DNA from: Bacteroidota bacterium | GTDB taxonomy: Bacteria; Bacteroidota; Bacteroidia; Chitinophagales; Chitinophagaceae | DNA: 64,000 bases | Direction: 5' to 3' | Assembly: GCA_026391455.1 (NCBI GenBank) | Contig: JAPLEH010000017.1 | Coordinates: forward strand, 56,258 to 120,257 | In this document: positions 45,888-54,727 of the stretch, in pieces | Layout of the letters: each line of letters starts with the position of its first letter | Numbering within the stretch: the stretch's first letter is position 1 | Notes under the pieces: generated by a model | What the model was told of the DNA's origin: nothing | Database searches by the model: none | The model's input: only the letters and a program-made list of their open reading frames with translations | Made by a program: the position numbers and the translations under genes

Positions 45888-46424
45888 ATGCGATTTATTC
45901 CTGTTCTCGTTATAATGCTATTACTGAGTTCTTGCGGCACTACTATTTACGTGGTTCGTCATGCGGAGAAAGCAACGGGTATTGATCCGGAAACGATGCA
46001 GACCATCAAAGACCCGCCGCTTACTTATGAAGGGCAGGAGCGTGCGCTGGCATTAAAGCAGATGCTGAGCGGGAAAAATATTAAACATATTTATTCCACG
46101 AATACGCTGCGCACGATATCAACGGCGAAGCCTCTCAAGGAATTATTTCTGAAAGTGCCGCTGCAGTTGTACAGCAGCAAGCCCGATTCGATGGATATGT
46201 TCATTCAGCAATTGAAAGCCATCCGCAAAGGCAATACCCTGGTGGTGGGCCATTCGAATACGGTGGATGATATTGCTAATAAGATTTGCGGAACAAAAGT
46301 GGTTGCCGCCGATCTGAAAGACAGTGAGTACGATAATATTTTTATTCTGAAACGGAAGGGGAATACCTTTAAATTCAAAGGAGAGAAATACGGAAAACCT
46401 TCGGTAGAAGTTAGCAGTAAATAG
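45888..46424 (+). CDS. Histidine phosphatase family lipoprotein
   Basis: A 178-residue protein with a lipobox (MLLLSSC, cysteine at residue 16), so it is anchored in the envelope. The catalytic motif is YVVRHAEKA (RHG variant, about residue 20-28) and the second histidine is in LVVGHSNTVDD (about 120). It belongs to the phosphoglycerate-mutase-like/SixA branch; substrate unknown. Monocistronic and followed by a long repeat-filled gap. Confidence 0.85.
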   Translation: MRFIPVLVIMLLLSSCGTTIYVVRHAEKATGIDPETMQTIKDPPLTYEGQERALALKQMLSGKNIKHIYSTNTLRTISTAKPLKELFLKVPLQLYSSKPDSMDMFIQQLKAIRKGNTLVVGHSNTVDDIANKICGTKVVAADLKDSEYDNIFILKRKGNTFKFKGEKYGKPSVEVSSK

Positions 46425-46644
46425 TTTGCAGTGGGCAGTTGACAGTTTGCAATTAGCTAATAGCTGCGAGCTTCAAGCTGCAAGAAAACAGCCAGATACA
46501 AGCTGCGAGCTACCAGCCACGAGCTTCGAGCCACCAGCAACCCGCCACGGCGGGCACGCCAACCAACTACTAACGAGTGACTAGTACCCAGCAACTGTAT
46601 TCAACTTCTTCAACCTATTGAACCTATGCAACCTATTGAACCTT
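46425..46644. repeat. Mosaic of degenerate word repeats between convergent genes
   Basis: 220 bases without a gene. It holds words like gcagttgacagtttgcaa, a series of agctgcgagcttcaagctgcaag-like copies (46460-46538), a hairpin CCCGCC/GGCGGG (46541-46554), and an exact 15-bp direct repeat CAACCTATTGAACCT (46611-46625 and 46629-46643). No terminator T run is evident. Confidence 0.65.
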
Positions 46645-47994
46645 TTAATACTCCCTGTCAGGTTTAAAATTCTCCAGTTCCTTGGCCACCGCTGTTAAGA
46701 AAGTAGCGCCGAGGCTTCCATCCACAATACGGTGGTCATAGCTCATGCTCAGGTACATCATATGACGAATGGCGATACTATCACCCGCAGGTGTTTCGAT
46801 CACCATCGGCCTTTTCTTTATTGCACCCACAGCCATAATGGCCACTTGTGGTTGGTTGATGATGGGCGTTCCCATGAGGCTGCCGAAAGTGCCCACATTG
46901 GTAAGGGTGAAAGTGCCACCCTGTGTATCATCGGCTTTCAGTTTGCCATTGCGGGCTGTATCAGCGAGTATATTCACCTGTTTGGTGAGGCCCACCAGGT
47001 TCAGTTGATCCGCGTTCTTAATAACAGGTACGATCAGGTTACCGCTGGGTAATGCCGTGGCCATACCGATATTGATATCTTTTTTAATAATGATATTATT
47101 ACCGTCAATCGAACAATTGATGAGAGGGAATTTTTTGATACAACGTACGATCGCTTCGATAAAGAGCGGGGTAAACGTGATCTTGGTGCCTTCTCTTTTT
47201 TCAAATTCTTTTTTTACTTTATCGCGCCATTGAACCAGGTTAGTTACATCGGCTTCTGTAAAACTCGTTACATGCGGACTGGTTTGTTTACTTCGCACCA
47301 TATGATCAGCGATCAGTTTGCGCATCCGGTCCATTTCAATGATCTCAACATTGCCCTGGTAGGTGGTTAGCTGGTTGCTGCTGGCGGATTGCGTTGCAGG
47401 TTGCTGCGTATTGGTTGTTTGTTCTATTTTGGCGAGTGGCACTACCAGGGTATCCTGTTGATTCGGGCTGGCTGGTTTGTGTCCGCCAGCTTTTCTTTCG
47501 CTTACATATTGGAGAATATCTTTCTTGGTTACTCTTCCCTCGTTGCCAGTACCAGGTATTTGTTCCAGTTCGGTCATGCTTACGCCTTCACTGGCTGCAA
47601 TATTCAGTACTAAAGGTGAATAAAAGCGATTGCCTGTGGTTGCAGCAGGGGTGGCTGCTTTATCAGCCACTACCACGGCTTCCTGAAATTTGGGTGTGGT
47701 GGGTTGAGTGCTTGCCACTGGTTGTGGAGCCGGAGTTGTTACAGGTGCTGCGGCGCTGGTACGGATCTTAGCAATGACGGTACCGATAGGTACCACATCG
47801 TTTACATTAAAGCAAATTTCTTCGATAACACCGGCGGCGGTGCTGGGTACTTCACTGTCTACTTTATCGGTAGCGATCTCAAGGACCGTTTCATCCATCT
47901 TTACGGTGTCACCGGGTTGTTTATGCCATTTCAGCACGGTGGCTTCCATGATACTTTCACCCAGTTTTGGCATTATTAAATCCACTAAAGCCAT
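46645..47994 (-). CDS. Dihydrolipoamide acyltransferase (E2) of a 2-oxo acid dehydrogenase complex
   Basis: About 449 residues: one lipoyl domain (residues 2-77, lipoyl-lysine in EIATDKVDSE), a proline/alanine/threonine/glutamine-rich linker, a peripheral-subunit (E1/E3)-binding domain (about 135-175, RFYSPLVLNIAASEGV...GTGNEGRVTKKDIL), a second linker, and the catalytic domain with MSYDHRIVDGSLGA near the C-terminus. It could be the branched-chain, pyruvate or 2-oxoglutarate E2; Bacteroidota homologues of this single-lipoyl type are often branched-chain-like. E1 and E3 are not adjacent. The ATG at 47994 (MALVDLIMPKLGES) is chosen over the longer frame to 48078. Confidence 0.93.
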   Translation of the reverse strand: MALVDLIMPKLGESIMEATVLKWHKQPGDTVKMDETVLEIATDKVDSEVPSTAAGVIEEICFNVNDVVPIGTVIAKIRTSAAAPVTTPAPQPVASTQPTTPKFQEAVVVADKAATPAATTGNRFYSPLVLNIAASEGVSMTELEQIPGTGNEGRVTKKDILQYVSERKAGGHKPASPNQQDTLVVPLAKIEQTTNTQQPATQSASSNQLTTYQGNVEIIEMDRMRKLIADHMVRSKQTSPHVTSFTEADVTNLVQWRDKVKKEFEKREGTKITFTPLFIEAIVRCIKKFPLINCSIDGNNIIIKKDINIGMATALPSGNLIVPVIKNADQLNLVGLTKQVNILADTARNGKLKADDTQGGTFTLTNVGTFGSLMGTPIINQPQVAIMAVGAIKKRPMVIETPAGDSIAIRHMMYLSMSYDHRIVDGSLGATFLTAVAKELENFKPDREY

Positions 47995-48135
47995 AAAATC
48001 GTTTAAGGTTTTGATTGTTGTTGATGGATTGCAAATATGATCAGTCCGCTGTATAGAAAATACAGGCAGTTCAGGCATTACAATCGCGGCTCAAAGGTAA
48101 ATGATTCCGGCTAATACGCGGAAACACTTCCAACC

Positions 48136-49431
48136 TTAATACCGCAGGATGAATTTGCGCAGAAAATTAAGGGCATGGTTGGCGGTCATACTGATATTCC
48201 GCATCCGGTCGAAGCGTAAATGAAGTTGCAGGGTCTCGATATGCAAATTTCCGTCTGGCAGGCGGGTGCCGGCTGCTACCCATACGGTACCGACTGGCTT
48301 TTCGTCGCTGCCACCATCCGGACCCATAATGCCGGAGGTAACGAGCGCATAATCGGTATTTAGTTCGGATAAGGCGCCTTTTACCATTTGTTGTACGGTT
48401 TCTTCGCTCACGGCCCCTGCGGTGGTCAGGGTTTGGGGCGATACGCCCAGCAGGTGTTCTTTTATTTCATTTGCATAACTGATCACAGAGCCTTTATAAT
48501 AGGCGGAAGATCCCCGTCGCGACGTGATGAGATGAGCGATATAACCACCGGTACAGCTTTCCGCAGTGCCCATGGTTTTACCTTTCTTCAGCAGGATATT
48601 TCCGACCACTGATTCCAATCCTTCATCATGGTTGCTTACGAGTGATTCTTTTACTAATTCCTGGAGTTGTTGAAACAGGGGCTCTACCAGTTGATTCGCT
48701 TCATCTGTAGTATTGCCCCTGCCGGTGAGGCGGAGTTTTACGATACCATAGTTGGGCAGATAGGCGAGTTTCACGGTGTCGGGGAGTCCGGCTTCAAAAT
48801 CTTTGAGCATTTCTGCGATCATGGATTCTCCTTGTCCAAATGTAACGGACGTACGGTGTACGATGGCCGGCATATGAAAGGCTTTTAATATGGCAGGGAT
48901 CACTTCTTTGTTCATGAGCCCTTTCATTTCATGCGGCACGCCCGGCAGGGAGAAGAATAGCGTTGGAGGGGCATCTGGTGCCGCATTGGGTTTGGTAAAC
49001 AGCATACCGGGTGCCGTACCTCGTTCATTGAATAGAACCGTACATACATCAGGTACTTCGGCCTGTTTCAGGTTTCGTTCGAGTATCGGGCCGGGCCGGC
49101 GAAACACCACTTCAAAAAGGTGTTTTACATGGGCCAGCACTTTTTCATTCACCACGAGTGTGCCTCCAAAATAGTTGCAAAGGAGTGGTTTGGTAATATC
49201 GTCTGCAGTAGGGCCCAATCCTCCGGTAATGATGACGATCTGGGAATGGCTCCCTTCTTCATCGAGTGCTTTCCAGATATCATTATATACATCTCCAACG
49301 GCCACACGACGGCGCATCCAAATACCGATCTTATTCAATTCCTGGGCAATGTAGGCGCTGTTGGTGTCAATGGTTTGTCCGATCAGGAGCTCATCTCCAA
49401 TGGTTATGATAGAAGCGTTAATGGTTTGCAT
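48136..49431 (-). CDS. cinA: CinA family nicotinamide-nucleotide amidase / competence-damage protein
   Basis: A 431-residue protein with both CinA domains. The N-terminal molybdopterin-binding-like (COG1058) domain begins ASIITIGDELLIGQTIDTNS and has IITGGLGPTADD near 70. The C-terminal deamidase domain has TAESCTGGYIAHLIT (about 285) and SGIMGPDGGSDEKPVGTV (about 365). It recycles NMN to NaMN and hydrolyses ADP-ribose in studied members. It lies nine bases downstream of the Uma2 gene and is probably cotranscribed with it. Confidence 0.96.
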   Translation of the reverse strand: MQTINASIITIGDELLIGQTIDTNSAYIAQELNKIGIWMRRRVAVGDVYNDIWKALDEEGSHSQIVIITGGLGPTADDITKPLLCNYFGGTLVVNEKVLAHVKHLFEVVFRRPGPILERNLKQAEVPDVCTVLFNERGTAPGMLFTKPNAAPDAPPTLFFSLPGVPHEMKGLMNKEVIPAILKAFHMPAIVHRTSVTFGQGESMIAEMLKDFEAGLPDTVKLAYLPNYGIVKLRLTGRGNTTDEANQLVEPLFQQLQELVKESLVSNHDEGLESVVGNILLKKGKTMGTAESCTGGYIAHLITSRRGSSAYYKGSVISYANEIKEHLLGVSPQTLTTAGAVSEETVQQMVKGALSELNTDYALVTSGIMGPDGGSDEKPVGTVWVAAGTRLPDGNLHIETLQLHLRFDRMRNISMTANHALNFLRKFILRY

Positions 49432-49440
49432 AGTTGTTAT

Positions 49441-50028
49441 TTATAAGCCTGTTCCCTGATAGAGTCTGTCCAGTGAAAAGTGAAAGTTCAGGGCAGTAAT
49501 TTCAAAATCCGGATCTTTTTCATCCAGGGTTTCCATTTTCCACGAAATATCCGATTGTCTCCTGGCAATTTGTATAAAACGTTTTTGAGAATCGATCATT
49601 ATATATTGAAGTAATGAAGGTATCTGCTGATAAAAGAAAAACTTTCTTCCCTTATCAATACCCATGGTAGAAGGAGAAAGAATCTCGAATATCACCAGCG
49701 GGTTGGTAAGGGTATCAAATTTATCGTCCTCTAATTTAGGATCTCCGCAATAAATTAATGCATCCGGGTACATATATGATTCTCCGGAAGGACTGCTTAC
49801 ACGCATATTACTCCCCATTACAGTACATTTCTTGCCCTCCAGAAACCCTGAAATATGACCCATTATATTCGATTCGATCAGATTATGACGCAGACTTGCT
49901 CCGGCCATGGCAAGTACCTGGCCATGAAAATACTCACTTTTGATGGAGGCCTTTCGCTCAAGCGCCAGGTATTCTTCCGGACTGATATAATTATATTTCG
50001 GCGCCGGTTCTTTAACTTCATTTTCCAT
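49441..50028 (-). CDS. Uma2-family putative endonuclease (DUF820)
   Basis: A 195-residue protein with the Uma2 pattern: N-terminal SPEEYLALERKASIKSEYFHG, GASLRHNLI, and the PD-(D/E)xK-like core YPDALIYCGDP (about 95) and VIFEILSPST (about 112), with conserved lysine-rich YQQIPSLLQYIMID following. Uma2 genes are greatly expanded in cyanobacteria and present in some Bacteroidota; the nuclease role is predicted by fold only, and a link to transposons has been suggested. Upstream of cinA on the same strand. Confidence 0.85.
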   Translation of the reverse strand: MENEVKEPAPKYNYISPEEYLALERKASIKSEYFHGQVLAMAGASLRHNLIESNIMGHISGFLEGKKCTVMGSNMRVSSPSGESYMYPDALIYCGDPKLEDDKFDTLTNPLVIFEILSPSTMGIDKGRKFFFYQQIPSLLQYIMIDSQKRFIQIARRQSDISWKMETLDEKDPDFEITALNFHFSLDRLYQGTGL

Positions 50029-50072
50029 ATTGCAAAGCTAAATCTTTTTAATTTCGGTAAATAATAATCTGC

Positions 50073-51452
50073 ATGCTACGATCCTTGTTCCTCCTTGTGT
50101 TTTGTTTTACCGGACATATTGTTTTTCCGCAGCCGGTTGCTGACCGGGTAAAAAATGCCTTCCGGGAATTTGAAAAAGATGAACAAGTAAAGTATGCCAT
50201 TAGTTCACTGTATGTTTTGGATGCCAAAACTGGTGAAGTTGTCTTTGATAAGAATTCGCGTGTGGGTCTGGCCCCGGCTTCTACCCAAAAGATCATCACC
50301 AGTGTTTCGGCTTTTGAAATGCTGGGAAAGGATTACCGGTATAAAACTGTTTTCTATCTGGCGGCGGGTAATAATGTATTTATGACCGGGTCGGGCGATC
50401 CTACATTAGGCAGCAGCCGGTACAAATCGGCTGAACCGGATTTCGTGTTTGGTAAAGTGTTATCTGCCCTCAAGCAGAAAGGAAGAAAAAGTATCAGTGA
50501 TTTCTTCATTGTAGAGCAGGAGAAAGATAAAAATATCCCTTCCGGATGGATCTATGAGGATATGGGTAATTATTACGGTGCTGCTCCCAAAATCATCAAT
50601 TGGAAAGAGAACCAGTACGACATTTTTTTTAAACCGGGTCAGCAGGAAGGGGATCCGGTGAAAATTGATACCGCAAAAACAAGAGGGTGGTACAAACTAA
50701 TCAATAATTGCAAAACCGGTAAACCCGGAAGTGGCGACAATGCCTATGTATATTATTTGCCTGAAAACAAACATGCCGTAATTGAAGGCACGGTACCTGC
50801 CGGAGAAAAAAGTTTCAACATTGCTGCTGCAGATGCACAGCCTGATGTCAATCTGAGTATAGACTTTAAAGAATACATAAAACGTGTAGGTTTCTATACA
50901 GGAGATGTAACATCATACCGATCAGGCGGTAAAGATTTCTATTTATTTGAACGTTCTCCGGATACCCTATACATTCATTTTTCCCCGGCACTCGACTCAA
51001 TCATTTACTGGTTCAACAGGAAAAGTATCAACCTGTATGGTGAGGCATTGCTTCGAACCTTATCTGCAGAAAAAAATAAGAAGGGTACAACTGAAGATGG
51101 TATTCAACTGATAAAGCAATTCTGGAAAAACAAAGGGCTGGACGAAGACGAACTGAATATCAACGATGGATCAGGGCTTTCTCCGATCAACCGGGTAACG
51201 ACCCATGCACAGGTGGAAATATTGAAATATGCGCGGAAACAAAATTGGTTCGAACGTTTTTATGAAAGCCTTCCCGAATACAATGGCATGAAAATGAAAA
51301 GCGGAACCATCAGCGATGTAAAGGGTTATTGCGGCTATCATACTTCCAAAGATGGACGCACCTATATTTTTTCATTCCTGGTGAATAATTATAACGGAAG
51401 AACGGCAGGTGTGGTGAGTAAAATGTTTCGGGTGCTGGACGAACTTAAATAA
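50073..51452 (+). CDS. dacB: D-alanyl-D-alanine carboxypeptidase/endopeptidase, PBP4 type
   Basis: A 459-residue serine peptidase (S13) with a signal peptide (residues 1-20). The catalytic SxxK is in APASTQKIIT (Ser70, Lys73). The SxN-equivalent is in NDGSGLSPINRVT (about 363), and the KTG-equivalent is KSGTISDVKGY (about 405). It trims or cleaves peptidoglycan cross-links in the periplasm. Between the first and second motifs is the large insertion typical of PBP4. It is transcribed divergently from Uma2-cinA with a 44-base gap. Confidence 0.92.
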   Translation: MLRSLFLLVFCFTGHIVFPQPVADRVKNAFREFEKDEQVKYAISSLYVLDAKTGEVVFDKNSRVGLAPASTQKIITSVSAFEMLGKDYRYKTVFYLAAGNNVFMTGSGDPTLGSSRYKSAEPDFVFGKVLSALKQKGRKSISDFFIVEQEKDKNIPSGWIYEDMGNYYGAAPKIINWKENQYDIFFKPGQQEGDPVKIDTAKTRGWYKLINNCKTGKPGSGDNAYVYYLPENKHAVIEGTVPAGEKSFNIAAADAQPDVNLSIDFKEYIKRVGFYTGDVTSYRSGGKDFYLFERSPDTLYIHFSPALDSIIYWFNRKSINLYGEALLRTLSAEKNKKGTTEDGIQLIKQFWKNKGLDEDELNINDGSGLSPINRVTTHAQVEILKYARKQNWFERFYESLPEYNGMKMKSGTISDVKGYCGYHTSKDGRTYIFSFLVNNYNGRTAGVVSKMFRVLDELK

Positions 51453-51544
51453 TAAGAACAAATACTTATAAATCTTTTTTTCTATATTATGGATGAAAAC
51501 AGGTTATCTTGCCCCTGATTAATACAACTCAAAACAACTGATTT

Positions 51545-51973
51545 ATGTCTACTCAGAATTTTAAAAACCACACGCGTTTAGTACCGCTTTTTCACTATGT
51601 TACATCCACCCTTATTCTTGCATTGCTGATCGGCAGTATTGTGAACCTGTTGCAGGCGGATGCACATACACATTATTCCGCCGCATTGCTGGTTGTGGTG
51701 GCCATTATTTTTTTCCTTCTTTTCTGGTTCACCCGGGCTTTTGCATTGCGAGCGCAGGACAGGGCCATACGGGCCGAAGAAAATTTCCGGCATTATATCC
51801 TTACCGGTAAACCTTTTGACAAACAAATACGCATGGGGCAGATCATCGCATTGCGCTTTGCGAGTGATGAAGAATTTCCCGGCCTCGCTAAAAGGGCAGT
51901 AGCGGAAAACCTTTCAGCCAAACAAATCAAAGAAGCTATTCAAAACTGGCGCGGCGATTATTACCGGGTATAG
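51545..51973 (+). CDS. DUF6526 family membrane protein
   Basis: A 142-residue protein beginning MSTQNFKNHTRLVPLFHYV, with two transmembrane helices (about 18-36 and 45-65) and a cytosolic tail containing RAQDRAIRAEENFRHY and QIIALRFASDEEF, the conserved DUF6526 segments. The C-terminus is LSAKQIKEAIQNWRGDYYRV. Function unknown; restricted mostly to Bacteroidota. It has its own terminator (51996-52025). Confidence 0.88.
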   Translation: MSTQNFKNHTRLVPLFHYVTSTLILALLIGSIVNLLQADAHTHYSAALLVVVAIIFFLLFWFTRAFALRAQDRAIRAEENFRHYILTGKPFDKQIRMGQIIALRFASDEEFPGLAKRAVAENLSAKQIKEAIQNWRGDYYRV

Positions 51974-51995
51974 TTGGGCGCGGTTCATTTATTTC

Positions 51996-52025
51996 AACGC
52001 AGGTGGTGAATACCTGCGTTTTTTT
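51996..52025 (+). terminator. Rho-independent terminator
   Basis: A 9-bp perfect stem (51996-52004 with 52012-52020), seven-base loop and a run of T. It serves the DUF6526 gene and, being near the stop of the convergent M50 gene (52027), keeps the two transcripts apart. Confidence 0.85.
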
Positions 52026-52026
52026 A

Positions 52027-53055
52027 TTAATAACCCAATCTGTGTAAAATGACCTCATAGATTCCCAGAAACCAGGGTAAGGCAAATGCAGCCAGCCATA
52101 TCAGTATGGTGACCAATTTACCCACCAGCGGCATATCCTGAATGAGATGCCGGTGCAATAATCCTTTAATCATTTGCACGATCCTGTCTTCCTTAGGGCT
52201 GTAGGTATAGGGTGGGGCGGGGTCAATATCTTTAAATCCGGCATGTTCTTCAATGAGAATATTGCGGATCTTCCAGTAATCTTCATCAGGAAGATCTGCA
52301 TAATCCAGATCGGTGTGAATGCCTTCGGCTTCTATTCTTTTTTCGATCGAGGTCATTTTCTTATCTCCAAATAAACGCAGCAGCATTATGGCAGGAAAGA
52401 GGAGTAACGGATAGGAGGGTGTGCTAAAGGCAAAAAGTGCGATCCAGCAAAGGGCTGCAATGGAAAGGAGGATGAATCCTTTGCTTACCCAACTCTCTTC
52501 ATCCAGGAACACCCGGTTCAGCAATTGTCCGCCATCGAGCGGGTAAACCGGAATAAGGTTGATCAGATTGAGAAATAAAAAGGAAATCGCGATGGTATAA
52601 TAGGACATACCGGCAAACTCCTGAAACGGGTTTTGCTTAAACAACAAAAACAGTATGATTCCAAACAGGATACCCGGTAAGGGGCCTGCCAGCAGAATGA
52701 TGGCCGATTGTGTTTGAGACACTTCCCGCTTGCTGCCCGACACATAGGCGCCCAGGAGGGGAATGAAAAAAATGCCCAGGTCTTTATACCGAAACATTTT
52801 CATGGCAATGAAATGTCCCAGTTCATGTATGATCAATATGGCGGTAATGAGTAATAATATTCTGTAACTCGGAAAAATATAATTGCCGATCACCAGGTAG
52901 GCAGCAAGGCTGATAAAGGAACGCAGCCAGATATTGGACGAGTTTTGTTGTGTTTCCCATTTAGGGGGGACTGGTATACGCTCTTCCACCTGGTCCGGAG
53001 ATGGGGGCTGTACCGGCTCTTGGGGTTCGGGCAAAGGTGCTGCTGATTCGTCCAT
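52027..53055 (-). CDS. Site-2 protease family (M50) membrane metalloprotease
   Basis: A 342-residue protein: a proline/glutamate-rich cytosolic N-terminus (1-40), then six or so transmembrane helices with HELGH (His77, Glu78, His81) and PVYPLDGGQLLNR (third zinc ligand, about 174). No PDZ domain, unlike RseP. A soluble segment (about 235-300) precedes two final helices. It should cut membrane proteins within the bilayer; substrate unknown. It is the last gene of a four-gene minus-strand operon (DoxX, membrane protein, thioesterase, protease). Confidence 0.9.
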   Translation of the reverse strand: MDESAAPLPEPQEPVQPPSPDQVEERIPVPPKWETQQNSSNIWLRSFISLAAYLVIGNYIFPSYRILLLITAILIIHELGHFIAMKMFRYKDLGIFFIPLLGAYVSGSKREVSQTQSAIILLAGPLPGILFGIILFLLFKQNPFQEFAGMSYYTIAISFLFLNLINLIPVYPLDGGQLLNRVFLDEESWVSKGFILLSIAALCWIALFAFSTPSYPLLLFPAIMLLRLFGDKKMTSIEKRIEAEGIHTDLDYADLPDEDYWKIRNILIEEHAGFKDIDPAPPYTYSPKEDRIVQMIKGLLHRHLIQDMPLVGKLVTILIWLAAFALPWFLGIYEVILHRLGY

Positions 53056-53064
53056 ACATTAAAA

Positions 53065-53475
53065 TTAAGGGAAATAGGATTGCAGTTTTTCCAGCAAAAG
53101 CAGTGGCATGGTCGTCCTTTTCATGCCCTTAGCTTCCATAAAATAAAGCGTGATCTTTCCGACAACGAGCAATTCCTTTTTTTCATTGTACACTTCCTGA
53201 TGAAATTCTATTTTATGATGAAGGGGTAATTCCTTCAGCATGGTTTTGATCGTGAGCAGATCATCGTACACGGCGGGCCGGAGATACCGGCAATGTACAT
53301 CCACCACCGGCATAATGACACCCATTTTTTCCATATCAGCATAGGTAAAACCGAGTTGCCGGATCGACTCTGCCCGGGCGGATTCGAAATAGGGAAAATA
53401 ATTACTATGATAGACCACCCCCATCTGATCTGTTTCGGCGTAGCGTACCCGTATTTGTGTTTCAGAAGTAAACAT
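53065..53475 (-). CDS. Acyl-CoA thioesterase, YbgC/4-hydroxybenzoyl-CoA type
   Basis: A 136-residue hotdog-fold protein. The active-site region is RVRYAETDQMGVVYHSNYFPYFE (key residues Asp in ETDQMG and the HSNY motif), followed by R-x-x-x-x-R-L-G and the conserved C-terminal MEAKG. It hydrolyses acyl-CoA esters in the cytosol. It lies nine bases from the M50 gene and 11 bases from the membrane protein gene, so it is cotranscribed with both. Similar YbgC proteins are linked with the Tol-Pal system elsewhere, but no tol genes are here. Confidence 0.92.
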   Translation of the reverse strand: MFTSETQIRVRYAETDQMGVVYHSNYFPYFESARAESIRQLGFTYADMEKMGVIMPVVDVHCRYLRPAVYDDLLTIKTMLKELPLHHKIEFHQEVYNEKKELLVVGKITLYFMEAKGMKRTTMPLLLLEKLQSYFP

Positions 53476-53486
53476 ATCAATATTAG

Positions 53487-54041
53487 TTATTCAGCCCCTT
53501 CATTTTTCGTACGGGTACTGGAAAATAATTTTGCAGAAGCTATAGCCAGGCATATCACTGTTAAGAGCAATCGTATAAATAATGCTGTCCCCGCCATTCG
53601 CTGCATCTTTGCAAAACCGGATAAATTCATATCGGGCATGCCCAATCCGCGCTCGCTGCTCTCTGGTGCCGAAAAATCGAAAACAGACGAGAGAAGTACC
53701 GGCAGATCATTGAAAAGGCTTACAATACATATACAAAACAGGGCAACGTAGAGGATGGACAGCGGAGAAACATTTAAAGCGACGGCTTCATCTTCATTGC
53801 CTGCCAGCCATTCGGCCAGATTTTTTTTATAAAAATTTAAAAGATAAATGGCAATCAGGTAGAGTATCACCGGAAAGAAAATATAGAGATATAGAAATAA
53901 TGACCCTCCAATACGCGGGAAGGGGCTGGCAACCAGCAAATAAATACCAGATATGGCAGTGATCAGTGATGTGACCAACTGATAGAACAATACAATAATG
54001 ATAACTATAATACCGGTTTCGGCCAGTTTGGCTTTATTCAT
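53487..54041 (-). CDS. Hypothetical four-helix membrane protein
   Basis: A 184-residue protein with four hydrophobic segments (about 9-38, 47-70, 91-118 and 150-175). The loop between helices 3 and 4 contains FSAPESSERGLGMPDM. No family recognised. It sits 17 bases after DoxX and 11 bases before the thioesterase gene, within the operon; a role in the envelope is all that can be said. Confidence 0.75.
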   Translation of the reverse strand: MNKAKLAETGIIVIIIVLFYQLVTSLITAISGIYLLVASPFPRIGGSLFLYLYIFFPVILYLIAIYLLNFYKKNLAEWLAGNEDEAVALNVSPLSILYVALFCICIVSLFNDLPVLLSSVFDFSAPESSERGLGMPDMNLSGFAKMQRMAGTALFIRLLLTVICLAIASAKLFSSTRTKNEGAE

Positions 54042-54058
54042 AGAGGGGAAGATATTAA

Positions 54059-54466
54059 TTATTTCCCTATCAGTTTGTCCAAACTATATTTACCCGGACC
54101 GGCCAGCAGAATGCTGATAAAACCCGCCAGGTACAAAGCAGCATGTTCGCCCTCTCCAAAAACCTGGCCGTGGTGGGAATAGAACACCGCCACTGCCATG
54201 GCAATAATCAGGGGAATGGACGCCAGCCGTGTCAGCAGCCCCATGATGATGAACGCAGCGCAAAAGAATTCTGCAAATATGGTAAGTGCCATGGAAGCCG
54301 TACTGCCGATATGAAAGGGGTCGGGGAATTTTCCGGAGGAGGAGGCAAATTTCATCAGTTTCTGATATCCATGGGGCAGCATCATGGCACCAAGTGATAT
54401 ACGAAGTACAAGCAGGGAAAGCGAAATGGAGGTATCGGAATATTTTGTGCTGAATAGTTTTTTCAC
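54059..54466 (-). CDS. DoxX family membrane protein
   Basis: A 135-residue protein with four transmembrane helices and the DoxX pattern: LLVLRISLGAMMLPHGYQKL near residue 19, FAEFFCAAFIIMGLLTRLASIPL (about 65) and a C-terminal GPGKYSLDKLIGK. Members take part in redox or quinone-linked processes in some bacteria, but most have no assigned role. It is the first gene of the minus-strand operon, and its promoter should lie in 54467-54727, where no clear consensus was found. Confidence 0.92.
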   Translation of the reverse strand: MKKLFSTKYSDTSISLSLLVLRISLGAMMLPHGYQKLMKFASSSGKFPDPFHIGSTASMALTIFAEFFCAAFIIMGLLTRLASIPLIIAMAVAVFYSHHGQVFGEGEHAALYLAGFISILLAGPGKYSLDKLIGK

Positions 54467-54727
54467 GGGTGTTATATTTTTTAACAGTTAGCTGTAAAGA
54501 TAATCCCAAATCTTTATTCCGCATACAACACATTCTCATGCAGGAATGGGGCTTTTCACAATCAGGAAACGCAGTTATACCCAACAATATGTTAAAGCAG
54601 TAAAAACAATGCACTTATCCACACCTGTTTGGAACGATGTTTGGGTTTACCTGAAATAATTTGAATATTCGCAACGTTTAGCAATCAACCTGCATAGGCA
54701 GTACAAAGGACTAAAGGACATTCCATC

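Noticed and set aside
54467-54727. Small gene or RNA in the DoxX-TPR gap
   Set aside because: Only short, unconvincing frames and no hairpin; probably the two divergent promoters.
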